A stretch of 64,000 nucleotides of DNA from Thermotoga neapolitana DSM 4359 (GCF_000018945.1 NC_011978.1:1396729-1460728), one strand, 5' to 3'; shown: positions 25,190 to 32,454, counted from the stretch's first letter. Made by a program: numbers and translations. The notes: a model not told the origin generated them from the letters alone.

Positions 25190-26811
25190 TCCCCATTCCT
25201 CCCTTCCATCTGGAAAGACTTTCTCAAAACGATCGGTGACTTACCGTAGTCGCACCTCGCGAGCAGTTCGTACTGACCTTCTTCCAGAACGACGGGTATG
25301 AAGATGCTGAAGATCCTCTTCGTTCCTGGAAGTACGGGATTCGTCGACGAGATCTCTTCCTGGATGAGACTTTCCACTTTTTCTGGTATTATGAGACCTT
25401 CGTCCGTCACCTGCTGAGGTGTGATCCTGTTCAAACCGAAAGTGATCTTCGGCAGAAGATGATAGTTCCCCGTGTTCTCAAAGACGATGTCCGCGTAAAT
25501 ACCATCTTCCTTCACGGTGTAAACCAGATCGGCGCTCGCTTCTTTAGTTATATCCTCGTCCTTTCCAGCGAACACGAGAAGATTTGCCCCCACTTCCGTC
25601 TGTAAACCACCTTCTGTTTTGAAGATCACATCTGCGTAATAACCTCCCGTGAAATCTTTTGGAATTCTCACGGCGACGCGCACGTTTCTGGACTGTCCAG
25701 GTCTCAAACTGAAAGAAGCTGGGGTGAGTTTGATCCACTCGGGAGGAGTACCCCTTTCTTCTTCCGGAAGGATCTCTCCGTAGAGGTCATAAACCAGGGG
25801 CAGAATCTTTCCTTCTACCTGAAGGGTCTCTTCTCCCAAGTTCGATACTTTCACTATCGCTGATCTGTAAGATCCTGGAATCGCTTTGATTTCGATATCT
25901 GCTGGATCCACGGTGATCATCACAGGATTTGCTTCCTCTTTCTCTTCTTTAGTCTCCACTTTTTCTGACGTTACTGTGAACGTGGTCTCTGCCACGATGG
26001 GTCTTCTTCCACCGTAATCGACAACGGCCCTTGCGATGTACTCTCCCGGTGGAAAGAATCTTCTTGTGATCGTTCTCATGTTGACGGTGCTTTCTGGAAG
26101 GATCACTCCTCTTCCACCACCGAGAGGCATTTTTGCTATCGTTCTTCCTTCTTTTGTCTTTATCGTGAGAGTTCCCTTTGTGACTATGTGAACGTTACTC
26201 CTGTTCAACACGCCGAGTGTGAAGACAAGAGCCCCGTTTCCAATCTGCATCCTTATTGAAGGAATGTCATCTGATCTTTCCACTTTGAAATAGGCTGGAA
26301 ACGCCTCCACCCTCTGTCTTGTTCCAGAGAGAACAACTTCCAAAAAGCTCGCCATCCTGTACCTGAACTCGACTTCACCGTAGGCTCCCTCTTCAGCGGG
26401 TCTCTGGGTCTCCGGTGTTTGAGGTCCCTGAATCTCGAATGTGATCGCCCCGTACAGTCCTCCAGAGACACCCCTTGGTACGTTCACCGTCACGATGACC
26501 GTCTTTGTTTCTTTCGGCTGTACGGTGATGGTGTCTGGTTCAACCCGAACCCATCTTGCGATCGAATACTTCGTGCTTCCCGGCTCTCTCAGATCGTACG
26601 CTCCATCCACCGTTTCGGTTATATCCATGACCATCGCTTTCAGGGTAACGGGATCGAACTCACTGTCGTTCTCCAGAAAGATCTCGTAACTGAAACTGGT
26701 TCCCGGACTCACGGTTTTGCTCACCACGATGGGATCCATTCGAACAGATATTCCCTGAGCGAAAAAAACCGCACTAACAAAAACAACTATCATCAAAACT
26801 ATCCTTCTCAT
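25186..26811 (-). CDS. Exported protein with duplicated Ig-like module (DUF916/WxL-like or chaperone-like)
   Basis: The ~541-residue protein begins with a signal peptide (LMIVVFVSAVFFAQG). It contains two copies of one module, around residues 25-135 and 310-420. In each, W(V/I)(R/K) is followed by P..., then (V/L)xP, and a closing P(R/K)xxxGGxYxxxxF. The copies are separated and followed by beta-rich Ig-like segments. This resembles DUF916-type WxL envelope proteins and distantly pilus chaperones, but I would not assign either. No membrane anchor is seen at the C terminus. It overlaps the secretin start by 4 bases and begins right after a terminator hairpin. ATG 26811 or 26817 are both possible starts. 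Confidence 0.65.
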   Translation of the reverse strand: MRRIVLMIVVFVSAVFFAQGISVRMDPIVVSKTVSPGTSFSYEIFLENDSEFDPVTLKAMVMDITETVDGAYDLREPGSTKYSIARWVRVEPDTITVQPKETKTVIVTVNVPRGVSGGLYGAITFEIQGPQTPETQRPAEEGAYGEVEFRYRMASFLEVVLSGTRQRVEAFPAYFKVERSDDIPSIRMQIGNGALVFTLGVLNRSNVHIVTKGTLTIKTKEGRTIAKMPLGGGRGVILPESTVNMRTITRRFFPPGEYIARAVVDYGGRRPIVAETTFTVTSEKVETKEEKEEANPVMITVDPADIEIKAIPGSYRSAIVKVSNLGEETLQVEGKILPLVYDLYGEILPEEERGTPPEWIKLTPASFSLRPGQSRNVRVAVRIPKDFTGGYYADVIFKTEGGLQTEVGANLLVFAGKDEDITKEASADLVYTVKEDGIYADIVFENTGNYHLLPKITFGLNRITPQQVTDEGLIIPEKVESLIQEEISSTNPVLPGTKRIFSIFIPVVLEEGQYELLARCDYGKSPIVLRKSFQMEGRNGE

Positions 26812-26829
26812 CCCCATCACTCTCCCAAA

Positions 26830-26860
26830 CAAAATAAAAGGCGAGGGGAGGACCCTCGCC
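26830..26860 (-). terminator. Terminator-like hairpin between WFVxKPG paralog and Ig-like protein gene
   Basis: A perfect 8-bp stem, GGCGAGGG with CCCTCGCC on the minus strand and a 5-base loop, is followed by TTTTATTTTG. The next gene starts about 15 bases later, so its expression depends on readthrough or on a promoter not seen. Confidence 0.85.
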
Positions 26861-26878
26861 TTCTCTTTCTGAAGAGAC

Positions 26879-27532
26879 TTATCTTTCGCTGTTCACGTAG
26901 TTTTCCAGATCTTCCACGTAGTTTCCTTCCTCGTCGATCCACGGTTTTTGGTTCTTAAGTGTGAGTGTGATCGTGCCTGTGTCTCTGTAGGTAGATGCAC
27001 TGTTACATCTCACAACGTGTATTCTGTTCCAGAGTTTGTAGGTTGCGCCGTCATGGAGGATTTGACTGTCAGGTACTAACAGAGTCACATTGTTGAGATC
27101 TGGAGCAGGTGTCCACACTTCTTCCGGTATGGGAAGCTGAGGACCGAACGCGTATTCTACCTCGATCGTGTCGTTAACACTCGTTCCCGTTGCGTACTTC
27201 AGGTGATCAAATCCACTGAAGGTGATCTCAAGATCGCTGTTGCTATGAAGTTCTGCTGTTATACAGTTGGCGACGTAGGTTCCGGGTTTTCTCACAAACC
27301 AGGTCCACTTCGTTCCCGTAAGGTGCCATTTCACCCACTGGGCGACCTGAACTTCCAGAGTCATGGGAATTTCCCACTGGTGTCTGTTACAGTTTCCGCT
27401 CATTCCTTCACTGATTAACGCTCTTGCGTTATTTGGATCACTATCTCCGTAAGTGTAAACCGTTACTTCTTGCTGGGCAAAAAACAGAGAACTCACTATC
27501 AAAGCCAACATTATCAACAAAAGTCTTCTCAT
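26879..27532 (-). CDS. Secreted WFVxKPG-family protein A (unrecognised family)
   Basis: The 217-residue protein has a signal peptide (1-19, LLIMLALIVSSLFFAQ). I recognise no domain. It is plainly a paralog of the next two genes upstream: shared are VAQWVKWHL, the TWFVRKPGTYVAN core (about residue 87), a FSGFDH segment, LHDGATYKLWNRI, CNSASTYRDTGTITLTL, and a C-terminal QKPWIDEEGNYVED tail. Two cysteines (SGNCN and VRCNSAS) are conserved in paralog B and may form a disulfide. Composition suggests a beta-sandwich. It is probably a surface or extracellular protein handled by the downstream secretin. Confidence 0.7.
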   Translation of the reverse strand: MRRLLLIMLALIVSSLFFAQQEVTVYTYGDSDPNNARALISEGMSGNCNRHQWEIPMTLEVQVAQWVKWHLTGTKWTWFVRKPGTYVANCITAELHSNSDLEITFSGFDHLKYATGTSVNDTIEVEYAFGPQLPIPEEVWTPAPDLNNVTLLVPDSQILHDGATYKLWNRIHVVRCNSASTYRDTGTITLTLKNQKPWIDEEGNYVEDLENYVNSER

Positions 27533-27575
27533 ACCAATCCCCTCCTCAATTGTTCATGATACAACACGTACCAAC

Positions 27576-28253
27576 TTATCTTTCAGGGGTCACGTAATTC
27601 GCCAAATCTTCCACGTAGTTTCCTTCTTCGTCGATCCAAGGTTTCTGGTTTTGAAGCGTGAGCAAGATGTATCCGGTGTCTCTGTAGGTGGATGCACTGT
27701 TACAATTCACTACCTTGATTCTGTTCCATAGATAGAAGGTCATCCCATCGTGGAGTTCCTGGCTGTCCACCAACGTATAGGAAAGATCGTTTACATCGGG
27801 TGCTCTCACCCAGCTTTCAGGATCTGGCATTCCCTCGTCGGTCATAACGGTGTAGTAGGCTTCGATCTTTGGGTTGACACTGCTTGTTCCTGTGTAGGTT
27901 GGGTCATCAAAACCACTGAATGTTACCAGAACATCTCCGTTGCTTGCGACAGTTCCCACTATGGAGTTCGCATAGTAGTCTCCAGGTTTTCTCACAAACC
28001 AGGTCCACTTCGTTGCGTTCAGACTCCACTCGAGCCACTGGGCAACCTGTACTTCTGTTGTGAATTCAATCTGCCACTCAGGTTTGTTACAGGATCCATC
28101 GGCCGGGTACGCACTGAACGCTCTTGCCAGGTCGTTCGTTGCTGGAAGACTGATGTACTGACCATCCTCGTACTTCCAGACCTCAAGTGGTGTCTGTGCC
28201 AGGGCGAAAGAGAACAACGCTCCCATCAAAACTAACCAGAGTAACTTTCTCAT
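27576..28253 (-). CDS. Secreted WFVxKPG-family protein B (unrecognised family)
   Basis: The 225-residue protein has a signal peptide (1-19, LLWLVLMGALFSFALA). It is strongly similar to protein A over its whole length. The TWFVRKPGDYYAN core, the LHDGMTFYLWNRI and CNSASTYRDTG segments, and a nearly identical C-terminal tail (QKPWIDEEGNYVEDL) are visible. DNA similarity is also high at the 3' ends and in the leader (GGAGGGG upstream of ATGAGAA in both), indicating tandem duplication or gene conversion. It is separated from A by a 43-base gap with no hairpin seen. Function unknown. Confidence 0.7.
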   Translation of the reverse strand: MRKLLWLVLMGALFSFALAQTPLEVWKYEDGQYISLPATNDLARAFSAYPADGSCNKPEWQIEFTTEVQVAQWLEWSLNATKWTWFVRKPGDYYANSIVGTVASNGDVLVTFSGFDDPTYTGTSSVNPKIEAYYTVMTDEGMPDPESWVRAPDVNDLSYTLVDSQELHDGMTFYLWNRIKVVNCNSASTYRDTGYILLTLQNQKPWIDEEGNYVEDLANYVTPER

Positions 28254-28267
28254 ACAAACCCCTCCTT

Positions 28268-29212
28268 CTACTCACCTTCTGGTGAGGTATCGACGTACAG
28301 TTTAGAGTTGTTGATGGTGAAGGTTATCACACCTTTGCTGATGTAGGTGTCCGCTGACAGACTCCTTGGAACGTTGATTTTTTGCCACAGAGAGAAGCTG
28401 TCTTCTAGAAAACTGAGGTCGTCGAACCACTCTGTGGGAATCTCGTCACCATAGGCCACTTTCAGATCCACACTATCTTTCTCGTTCGAAGGATCGGGAA
28501 AATTCACGTAGATGGAAAGGTGTGTGTTCGCTTCAACTTCGAGCACTTTCGCAACGTACACGCCGGGTTTCTTCACAAACCAGGTGACCCTTGTACCGCT
28601 CAGATGGATCTTTACACACTGTGAAAGCCTTCCTCCCCATGCGGTTTCTTCTCTTCCACTGCTGCTACTCACAACTCCATGAAGGAGAATGTAGAATTTG
28701 TTGTTCAGCCTGTTCAACCTGGTGAAACTGTTCTGGAAGAGAAAGGAGAGAGAAACCTCGAAGGTGTAGGTGCTCACAGGTGAGTCGAATTCTTCCTTGA
28801 ACGGAAACTGACCCGGTGCCTGATTTCCCTCGGGCTCTTCGGAGAGAACGTTGAGGTGTGCTTCTTCCAGATACCACTCATCGTCGATATCCACTCTGAC
28901 GTAGAGGTTTTCTGAATCGTTCCAGACGGTGACGGTTCCCACCACTGTGTTCTGGCCTGCCCAGAAGCTGAAGAGTTCCTCCCCATCTCCCAGCTCGTAT
29001 TCCATGTAGTAGTACCACTGACCCTTTCCGCGATAGGAGTTCATTTCAACAACGCTTCCTGTGGTTTGTCTCTGAGCAGGTGGGAGAACGAACACGTCTT
29101 CTTTGACCTCCTTTTCCCACCTCCCGGTTTCACTGTCGTATCTGTAGGTTGTGATGGAAAAAGACAGACTGAAAAGAACAACGATGAAAACCCCCAATCC
29201 CCACTTCTTCAC
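28268..29212 (-). CDS. Secreted WFVxKPG-family protein C with extra N-terminal domain
   Basis: This protein has about 314 residues from GTG 29212 (GGGGGG 8 bases upstream), with a signal peptide (KKWGLGVFIVVLFSLSFS). The last ~130 residues carry the family core: TRVTWFVKKPGVYVAKV, LWQKINVPRSLSADTY and a terminal TFTINNSKLYVD. The middle ~170 residues (beta-rich, aromatic, with TVTVWNDSENLYVRVDID) are absent from A and B and resemble carbohydrate-binding-type sandwich modules only vaguely. The paired cysteines of A and B are missing from the core. First gene of the locus, divergent from the cupin gene; no clear promoter was found. Confidence 0.65.
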   Translation of the reverse strand: MKKWGLGVFIVVLFSLSFSITTYRYDSETGRWEKEVKEDVFVLPPAQRQTTGSVVEMNSYRGKGQWYYYMEYELGDGEELFSFWAGQNTVVGTVTVWNDSENLYVRVDIDDEWYLEEAHLNVLSEEPEGNQAPGQFPFKEEFDSPVSTYTFEVSLSFLFQNSFTRLNRLNNKFYILLHGVVSSSSGREETAWGGRLSQCVKIHLSGTRVTWFVKKPGVYVAKVLEVEANTHLSIYVNFPDPSNEKDSVDLKVAYGDEIPTEWFDDLSFLEDSFSLWQKINVPRSLSADTYISKGVITFTINNSKLYVDTSPEGE

Positions 29213-29342
29213 GGATTTCGCCCCCCTACGATTCAAACTCTACCCACTGATCTCAAATTGCGAAGAAAGGAAAGGAAAACTTCAATGAGTCTTTAATGAA
29301 AAAACAATAAAGATTGGTACACTTTGTTCGGGGGTGATGAAC

Positions 29343-29612
29343 ATGGAAGTGAAGATAGAAAAACCCACACCGGAAAAACTCAAAGAACTCGGTGTGGAAA
29401 GGTGGCCTATCTGGGAAAAGGAAGTCAGTGAGTTCGACTGGTACTACGACACGAACGAGACCTGCTACATTCTGGAAGGGAAAGTGGAGGTAACAACGGA
29501 GGACGGAAAAAAGTACGTGATCGAAAAAGGAGATCTCGTCACATTCCCTAAGGGCTTGAGGTGCAGATGGAAGGTCCTGGAGCCTGTGAGGAAACACTAC
29601 AACCTGTTTTGA
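29343..29612 (+). CDS. Small cupin protein (DUF861-like)
   Basis: The 89-residue single-domain cupin starts at ATG 29343 after GGGGGTGATG. The barrel motifs are visible: CYILEGKVEVTTEDG followed by YVIEKGDLVTFPKGLRCRW. It looks almost identical to the T. maritima protein of known structure that I remember (TM1112), with a few substitutions. That protein's function is unassigned; the family includes ureidoglycolate-hydrolase-like and sugar-binding cupins. It is followed by the SRP RNA promoter. Confidence 0.88.
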   Translation: MEVKIEKPTPEKLKELGVERWPIWEKEVSEFDWYYDTNETCYILEGKVEVTTEDGKKYVIEKGDLVTFPKGLRCRWKVLEPVRKHYNLF

Positions 29613-29614
29613 AC

Positions 29615-29643
29615 TTGAAATATCCCAAAAAGTGTCGTAGAAT
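29615..29643 (+). promoter_or_regulatory. Promoter of the SRP RNA
   Basis: TTGAAA (29615-29620), a 17-base spacer and TAGAAT (29638-29643) place transcription start at about 29649-29650. That is exactly where the closing helix of the SRP RNA begins. Confidence 0.85.
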
Positions 29644-29648
29644 AATGG

Positions 29649-29922
29649 TGCACCACGCTAGGCGGGGGGTTGGCGGTCCCCTGTACCCGAAATCCGCCAT
29701 ATGCGGGGCCGAACTCCCACCCGAGGCTCTTCGGGTCGGGAAACGGTGTGGTTCGGAAGCGATGAAGGTCGGGTCCTACGCAACGGAGCCCTGTGAACCT
29801 GGTCAGGCCCGGGAGGGAGCAGCCATAAGCAGGTGTCTCCGTGTGCCGTGGGGGTGCCCGACCGGAGCTCTCCGACCACGTACGCCCCGGTCCGGGGATG
29901 TCGACGGTGGGTGCGTGGTGCA
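29649..29922 (+). ncRNA. ffs: Signal recognition particle RNA, large bacterial type with Alu domain
   Basis: About 274 bases. The ends pair perfectly: TGCACCACGC at 29649-29658 with GCGTGGTGCA at 29913-29922. The 5' part carries the Alu-domain pattern (GGCGGGGGG...TGGCGG...CCTGTACCCGAAATCCGC). The universal helix-8 core GGTCAGGCCCGGGAGGGAGC, with a GGGA tetraloop and the AGCAGCC side, is at 29801-29826. It scaffolds Ffh for co-translational targeting. A T-rich tract (TCTTTTGTTT) follows the closing helix. A prepilin-like gene appears to start within the last few bases of this RNA. Confidence 0.95.
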
Positions 29923-30364
29923 TCTTTTGTTTGGCTACACCATCGTCGAGGTTCTCAGTTTGCTTTTCTGTTTCTGCACGATCGCACTGATCGGCTTTCT
30001 CTCCCTCTCTCTTGCCCTGGAGACAAAAGCCCACCTTGTGAACGATCTGGACAGAACACTCGATGAACTCTACGCTGTGGATTTCATGAGGCACGAGTAC
30101 GAGGTGAAAAAGGCAGAAACACCTTCTTCCTCCGTTACTCCATCCTGTCTGAGTTTCAATGCAGATTACAAGGGAAAAAGCGGCAGGATCTCTTACATTG
30201 TGGTCTTCAACGATGGACTGTACAAACTGATTCGAAGAGGATTGAGTGGTGAAGGAAACAACTATCTACTCGAAACGAAGAAGAAGATAGTTTTCCTTCA
30301 GGATGGAAAGGTGTTCTCCGTGAGGATAGGAGGCACAACCTACGATCTTGGGGTTTCAGAGTAG
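29918..30364 (+). CDS. Prepilin-like protein whose start overlaps the SRP RNA 3' end
   Basis: The ~148-residue product has the class III signal FGYTIVEVLSLLFCFCTIALIGF: cleavage after glycine, mature start YTIVE with glutamate at +5, then a hydrophobic helix, then a polar C-terminal part (residues ~45-148) with no known domain. Possible starts are GTG 29915, GTG 29918 (6 bases after GGTGGG) and TTG 29927; all lie in or directly beside the SRP RNA closing helix. The open frame extends upstream through the RNA, but that part is not protein-like. It ends with a 9-base convergent overlap with the antiporter gene mnhB. Which start is used is uncertain. Confidence 0.7.
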   Translation: MHLLFGYTIVEVLSLLFCFCTIALIGFLSLSLALETKAHLVNDLDRTLDELYAVDFMRHEYEVKKAETPSSSVTPSCLSFNADYKGKSGRISYIVVFNDGLYKLIRRGLSGEGNNYLLETKKKIVFLQDGKVFSVRIGGTTYDLGVSE

Positions 30365-30958
30365 TCCTCTGTGTTTTATGAAGTAGTACACCACTATCCA
30401 GCTTCCCAGCATCACCTTCAGATACACGATCACGTTGGCTAAAACGATGAGGTTCCTTCCAGGAAGAATCAGGAAAGCAAGGAAAAGAAAGAGAGCCATG
30501 ATCATCTTCTCGAGAGAGTGTACACGCATCCTTTCGAACTTCCTCTCGAAATTTTCGAACTCCTCGACCATGGCTATCAATGCAAGAGCCGTTCCACCCG
30601 CAACTCCGGCCGAGAACCCCCCACCGGGACTCACATGACCCTCGATCGCAAGGTACAGAGATCCCACCAGAAGAAAGAACGCGATGAAACGTGTGAAGAT
30701 CCTGATGGAAACGTCTGATATACTCTTTATCTCTTCAGGAGCGGGAAGGTACGACATGTGAAAGGAGACTCCCAGAACCGCAAGGGAAAAGATGAGCACC
30801 TCGAACACCGTATCGTACACCCTGTTCAGAAGGTATATCTGCGTTATGGGATTTTCCACCACAGTATCTCTGAGATCTATGGGAATCTTTTCGAAACTCC
30901 CACTTGCAACCAGCACAGCCCCAAAAATCACAAGCACCGCTATCCAGACCCATCTCAT
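30356..30958 (-). CDS. mnhB: Cation antiporter subunit: MbhE-like region fused to MnhB/MrpB domain
   Basis: The 200-residue membrane protein starts at ATG 30958 (ATGA overlap with the preceding gene). Residues ~1-85 (IPIDLRDTVVENPITQIYLLNRVYDTVFEV...LAVLGV) fit the MbhE/MrpA C-terminal segment. Residues ~105-200 fit MnhB, with the signature SLYLAIEGHVSPGGGFSAGVAGG and about four membrane segments. It belongs to the multi-subunit Na+/H+ antiporter module encoded by this and the six preceding genes and is the last of them. No hydrogenase subunit follows. Confidence 0.87.
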   Translation of the reverse strand: MRWVWIAVLVIFGAVLVASGSFEKIPIDLRDTVVENPITQIYLLNRVYDTVFEVLIFSLAVLGVSFHMSYLPAPEEIKSISDVSIRIFTRFIAFFLLVGSLYLAIEGHVSPGGGFSAGVAGGTALALIAMVEEFENFERKFERMRVHSLEKMIMALFLFLAFLILPGRNLIVLANVIVYLKVMLGSWIVVYYFIKHRGLL

Positions 30959-31623
30959 CTGCTCTCCTCCCCAAAATACTTCCTCTTGAGCCTTTCTACA
31001 AATTCCTTTTCTGTTTTCAAAAAGCGTCTGAACCGGCTCTTCAGTTCCTCGTCGGCAAAGAGTATATGGTAGCTTCCTTCCTTCTGAAAGATATGGTTCA
31101 GTTCTTCTCCTCGATAGGTCCTGTCCATGTATCTCAGAAGGTCGATCTTTTCGTCTTCGAGGTAAAAGATCTTCGTTTCCAGGTATCCCTTCCTGTCTTC
31201 TCTGAAAACACCACCGCACCCGATGTCTATCCTTCCATCATTCAGTGCCTTCATCAGATCATCGAGAGAGTCGTATTCCACGAACTCCATCCCGTAATCG
31301 TACTTTTCGCAGAAGCTCTTCACGAGTTCGTATTCGAAGCCTGTGAAAGCTTCTCCGATCTTCTCAAAGAGCAGTCTCACGGGTGTGAATCCAACTTTTA
31401 TTCTGTCTCTGGATTTGAGAGCTATGAGATAAACAAGGGTTGTGAGAAGGGCCCCCAGGAGTGCCTCGGCTATGGCGACGTCTGGTGCGGCAAGAACGGT
31501 GTAAAGTAGTGTCGCCAGAACGCTGATGGCGGTCCTTCCAATGACCGAAAACATTCTCACCGGTGTGAAGATCGTGTAGAAAGAGATTGTTATCATCGAA
31601 AGGAGAACGATGTACTCTATCAA
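30955..31623 (-). CDS. MbhD-like antiporter subunit fused to a truncated solute-binding domain
   Basis: This protein has about 222 residues from TTG 31623, which follows GGAGGG. Residues 1-75 form two or three membrane segments with the DUF4040/MbhD motif LLYTVLAAPDVAIAEALLGALL. From about residue 80 the text switches to a soluble domain very like the first lobe of family 3 amino-acid-binding proteins: KVGFTPVRLLF...FTGFEYELVKSFCEKYDYGMEFVEYDSLDDLMKALNDGRIDIGCGGVFREDRKGYLETKIFY. A closing helix like the end of such proteins follows (ELKSRFRRFLKTEKEF...RKYFG). The second lobe seems to be missing. A ligand-sensing or regulatory extension of the antiporter is inferred. Confidence 0.75.
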   Translation of the reverse strand: MIEYIVLLSMITISFYTIFTPVRMFSVIGRTAISVLATLLYTVLAAPDVAIAEALLGALLTTLVYLIALKSRDRIKVGFTPVRLLFEKIGEAFTGFEYELVKSFCEKYDYGMEFVEYDSLDDLMKALNDGRIDIGCGGVFREDRKGYLETKIFYLEDEKIDLLRYMDRTYRGEELNHIFQKEGSYHILFADEELKSRFRRFLKTEKEFVERLKRKYFGEESR

Positions 31624-31856
31624 GAGGATCCCTCCGTGTACATACGCGCTATCACGTGGGAGATGAACGGTCCCCACACGAGCAGAATCACCATCATGAG
31701 GACGGTCCTTGAGACATCCTCCCAGAAGTTGAAAACCACAAAGAGCGATCCCACCGTGTCGGATATACCTATGAAGTGTATCTTCAGGTAAAAATCCCTC
31801 TTTATGAGAGCAAAGAAAGTACCAAGGCACATCAGTGCCACACCGATGTAGATCAT
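31620..31856 (-). CDS. mnhG: Cation antiporter subunit MnhG/MrpG
   Basis: The 78-residue protein has about three membrane segments, starting at ATG 31856 after a GGGGGAGAAAGGA run; the longer open frame upstream is the shadow of mnhF. The pattern IGVALMCLGTFFALI...DFYLKIHFIGISDTVGS matches MnhG (DUF of the small Mrp subunit). It overlaps mnhF by 4 bases and the MbhD-like gene by 4 bases. Confidence 0.88.
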   Translation of the reverse strand: MIYIGVALMCLGTFFALIKRDFYLKIHFIGISDTVGSLFVVFNFWEDVSRTVLMMVILLVWGPFISHVIARMYTEGSS

Positions 31857-32095
31857 TCCTTTCTCCCCCTCAGAAAGTATGAGAAAAGAACCACACCACT
31901 TCCACCGGCAAGCAGGTAGAAGATGGCAACATCCCGCACCTGGGAAAGTCCCGGAACAAGGTACGACAGTGCGTATATCAGAACACCTGTTTTGGTAGAA
32001 AGTGAGGAGATCCCGAGTAGTTTCTCCCACCGGTTTCTTCCCAAAACAGCCAGGATAACACTCAAAACGAGAGGAACGGTGAGTATCCAGATCAT
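31853..32095 (-). CDS. mnhF: Cation antiporter subunit MnhF/MrpF
   Basis: The 80-residue protein has three hydrophobic helices. LSTKTGVLIYALSYLVPGLSQVRDVAIFYLLAGG fits the small MnhF subunit, including the conserved helix-breaking aspartate. The length is typical. It sits between mnhE and mnhG with ATGA-type overlaps, as in known Mrp operons. Confidence 0.88.
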   Translation of the reverse strand: MIWILTVPLVLSVILAVLGRNRWEKLLGISSLSTKTGVLIYALSYLVPGLSQVRDVAIFYLLAGGSGVVLFSYFLRGRKE

Positions 32096-32454
32096 CTTCT
32101 CCCCACCCGATGAACCACTATGTACCCTTCATCGGAAACGACAACCAGCGTTTTTGGAGTGAGAGTGATCGTGAGGGTCTTTTCCAGTTCTTCCCATTCA
32201 TCCTCCACCGAAACCTCGTAGGCACTTCTCTCCCTGGACGACAGCATCACCACAATCGATTCGAAGATCGCCTTCGGCGTGTGGTAGATGAGTTTGAGAA
32301 CAAGAACCGGGAATCTCTCAAAATGCGTGGGTCTTGTGAACAGGTAGGCAGCGAGGCTCATGAGAGCCCCAAGGACAACGGTCAGAATGGTGACTCTTTG
32401 GGAAAGAATCACAAAGAAAACTGTCCCCGTCACCACTGCAGCGAAAACAGACAC
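32092..32454 (-). CDS. mnhE: Cation antiporter subunit MnhE/MrpE
   Basis: This protein has about 120 residues if started at GTG 32454. It has N-terminal hydrophobic segments and then the MnhE pattern of a tail after ...LIYHTPKAIFESIVVML, EKTLTITLTPKTLVVVSDEGYIVVHRV. The upstream 25 codons of the open frame are in-frame readthrough of mnhD and lack a start with a ribosome-binding site. It overlaps mnhD by 25 bases and mnhF by 4. Confidence 0.85.
   Translation of the reverse strand: MSVFAAVVTGTVFFVILSQRVTILTVVLGALMSLAAYLFTRPTHFERFPVLVLKLIYHTPKAIFESIVVMLSSRERSAYEVSVEDEWEELEKTLTITLTPKTLVVVSDEGYIVVHRVGRR

Noticed and set aside
29561-29917. Upstream half of a 267-codon open frame reading through the cupin end and the SRP RNA
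   Set aside because: The translated text is not protein-like, it overlaps cupin coding sequence and a highly structured RNA, and the prepilin signal begins only after it.
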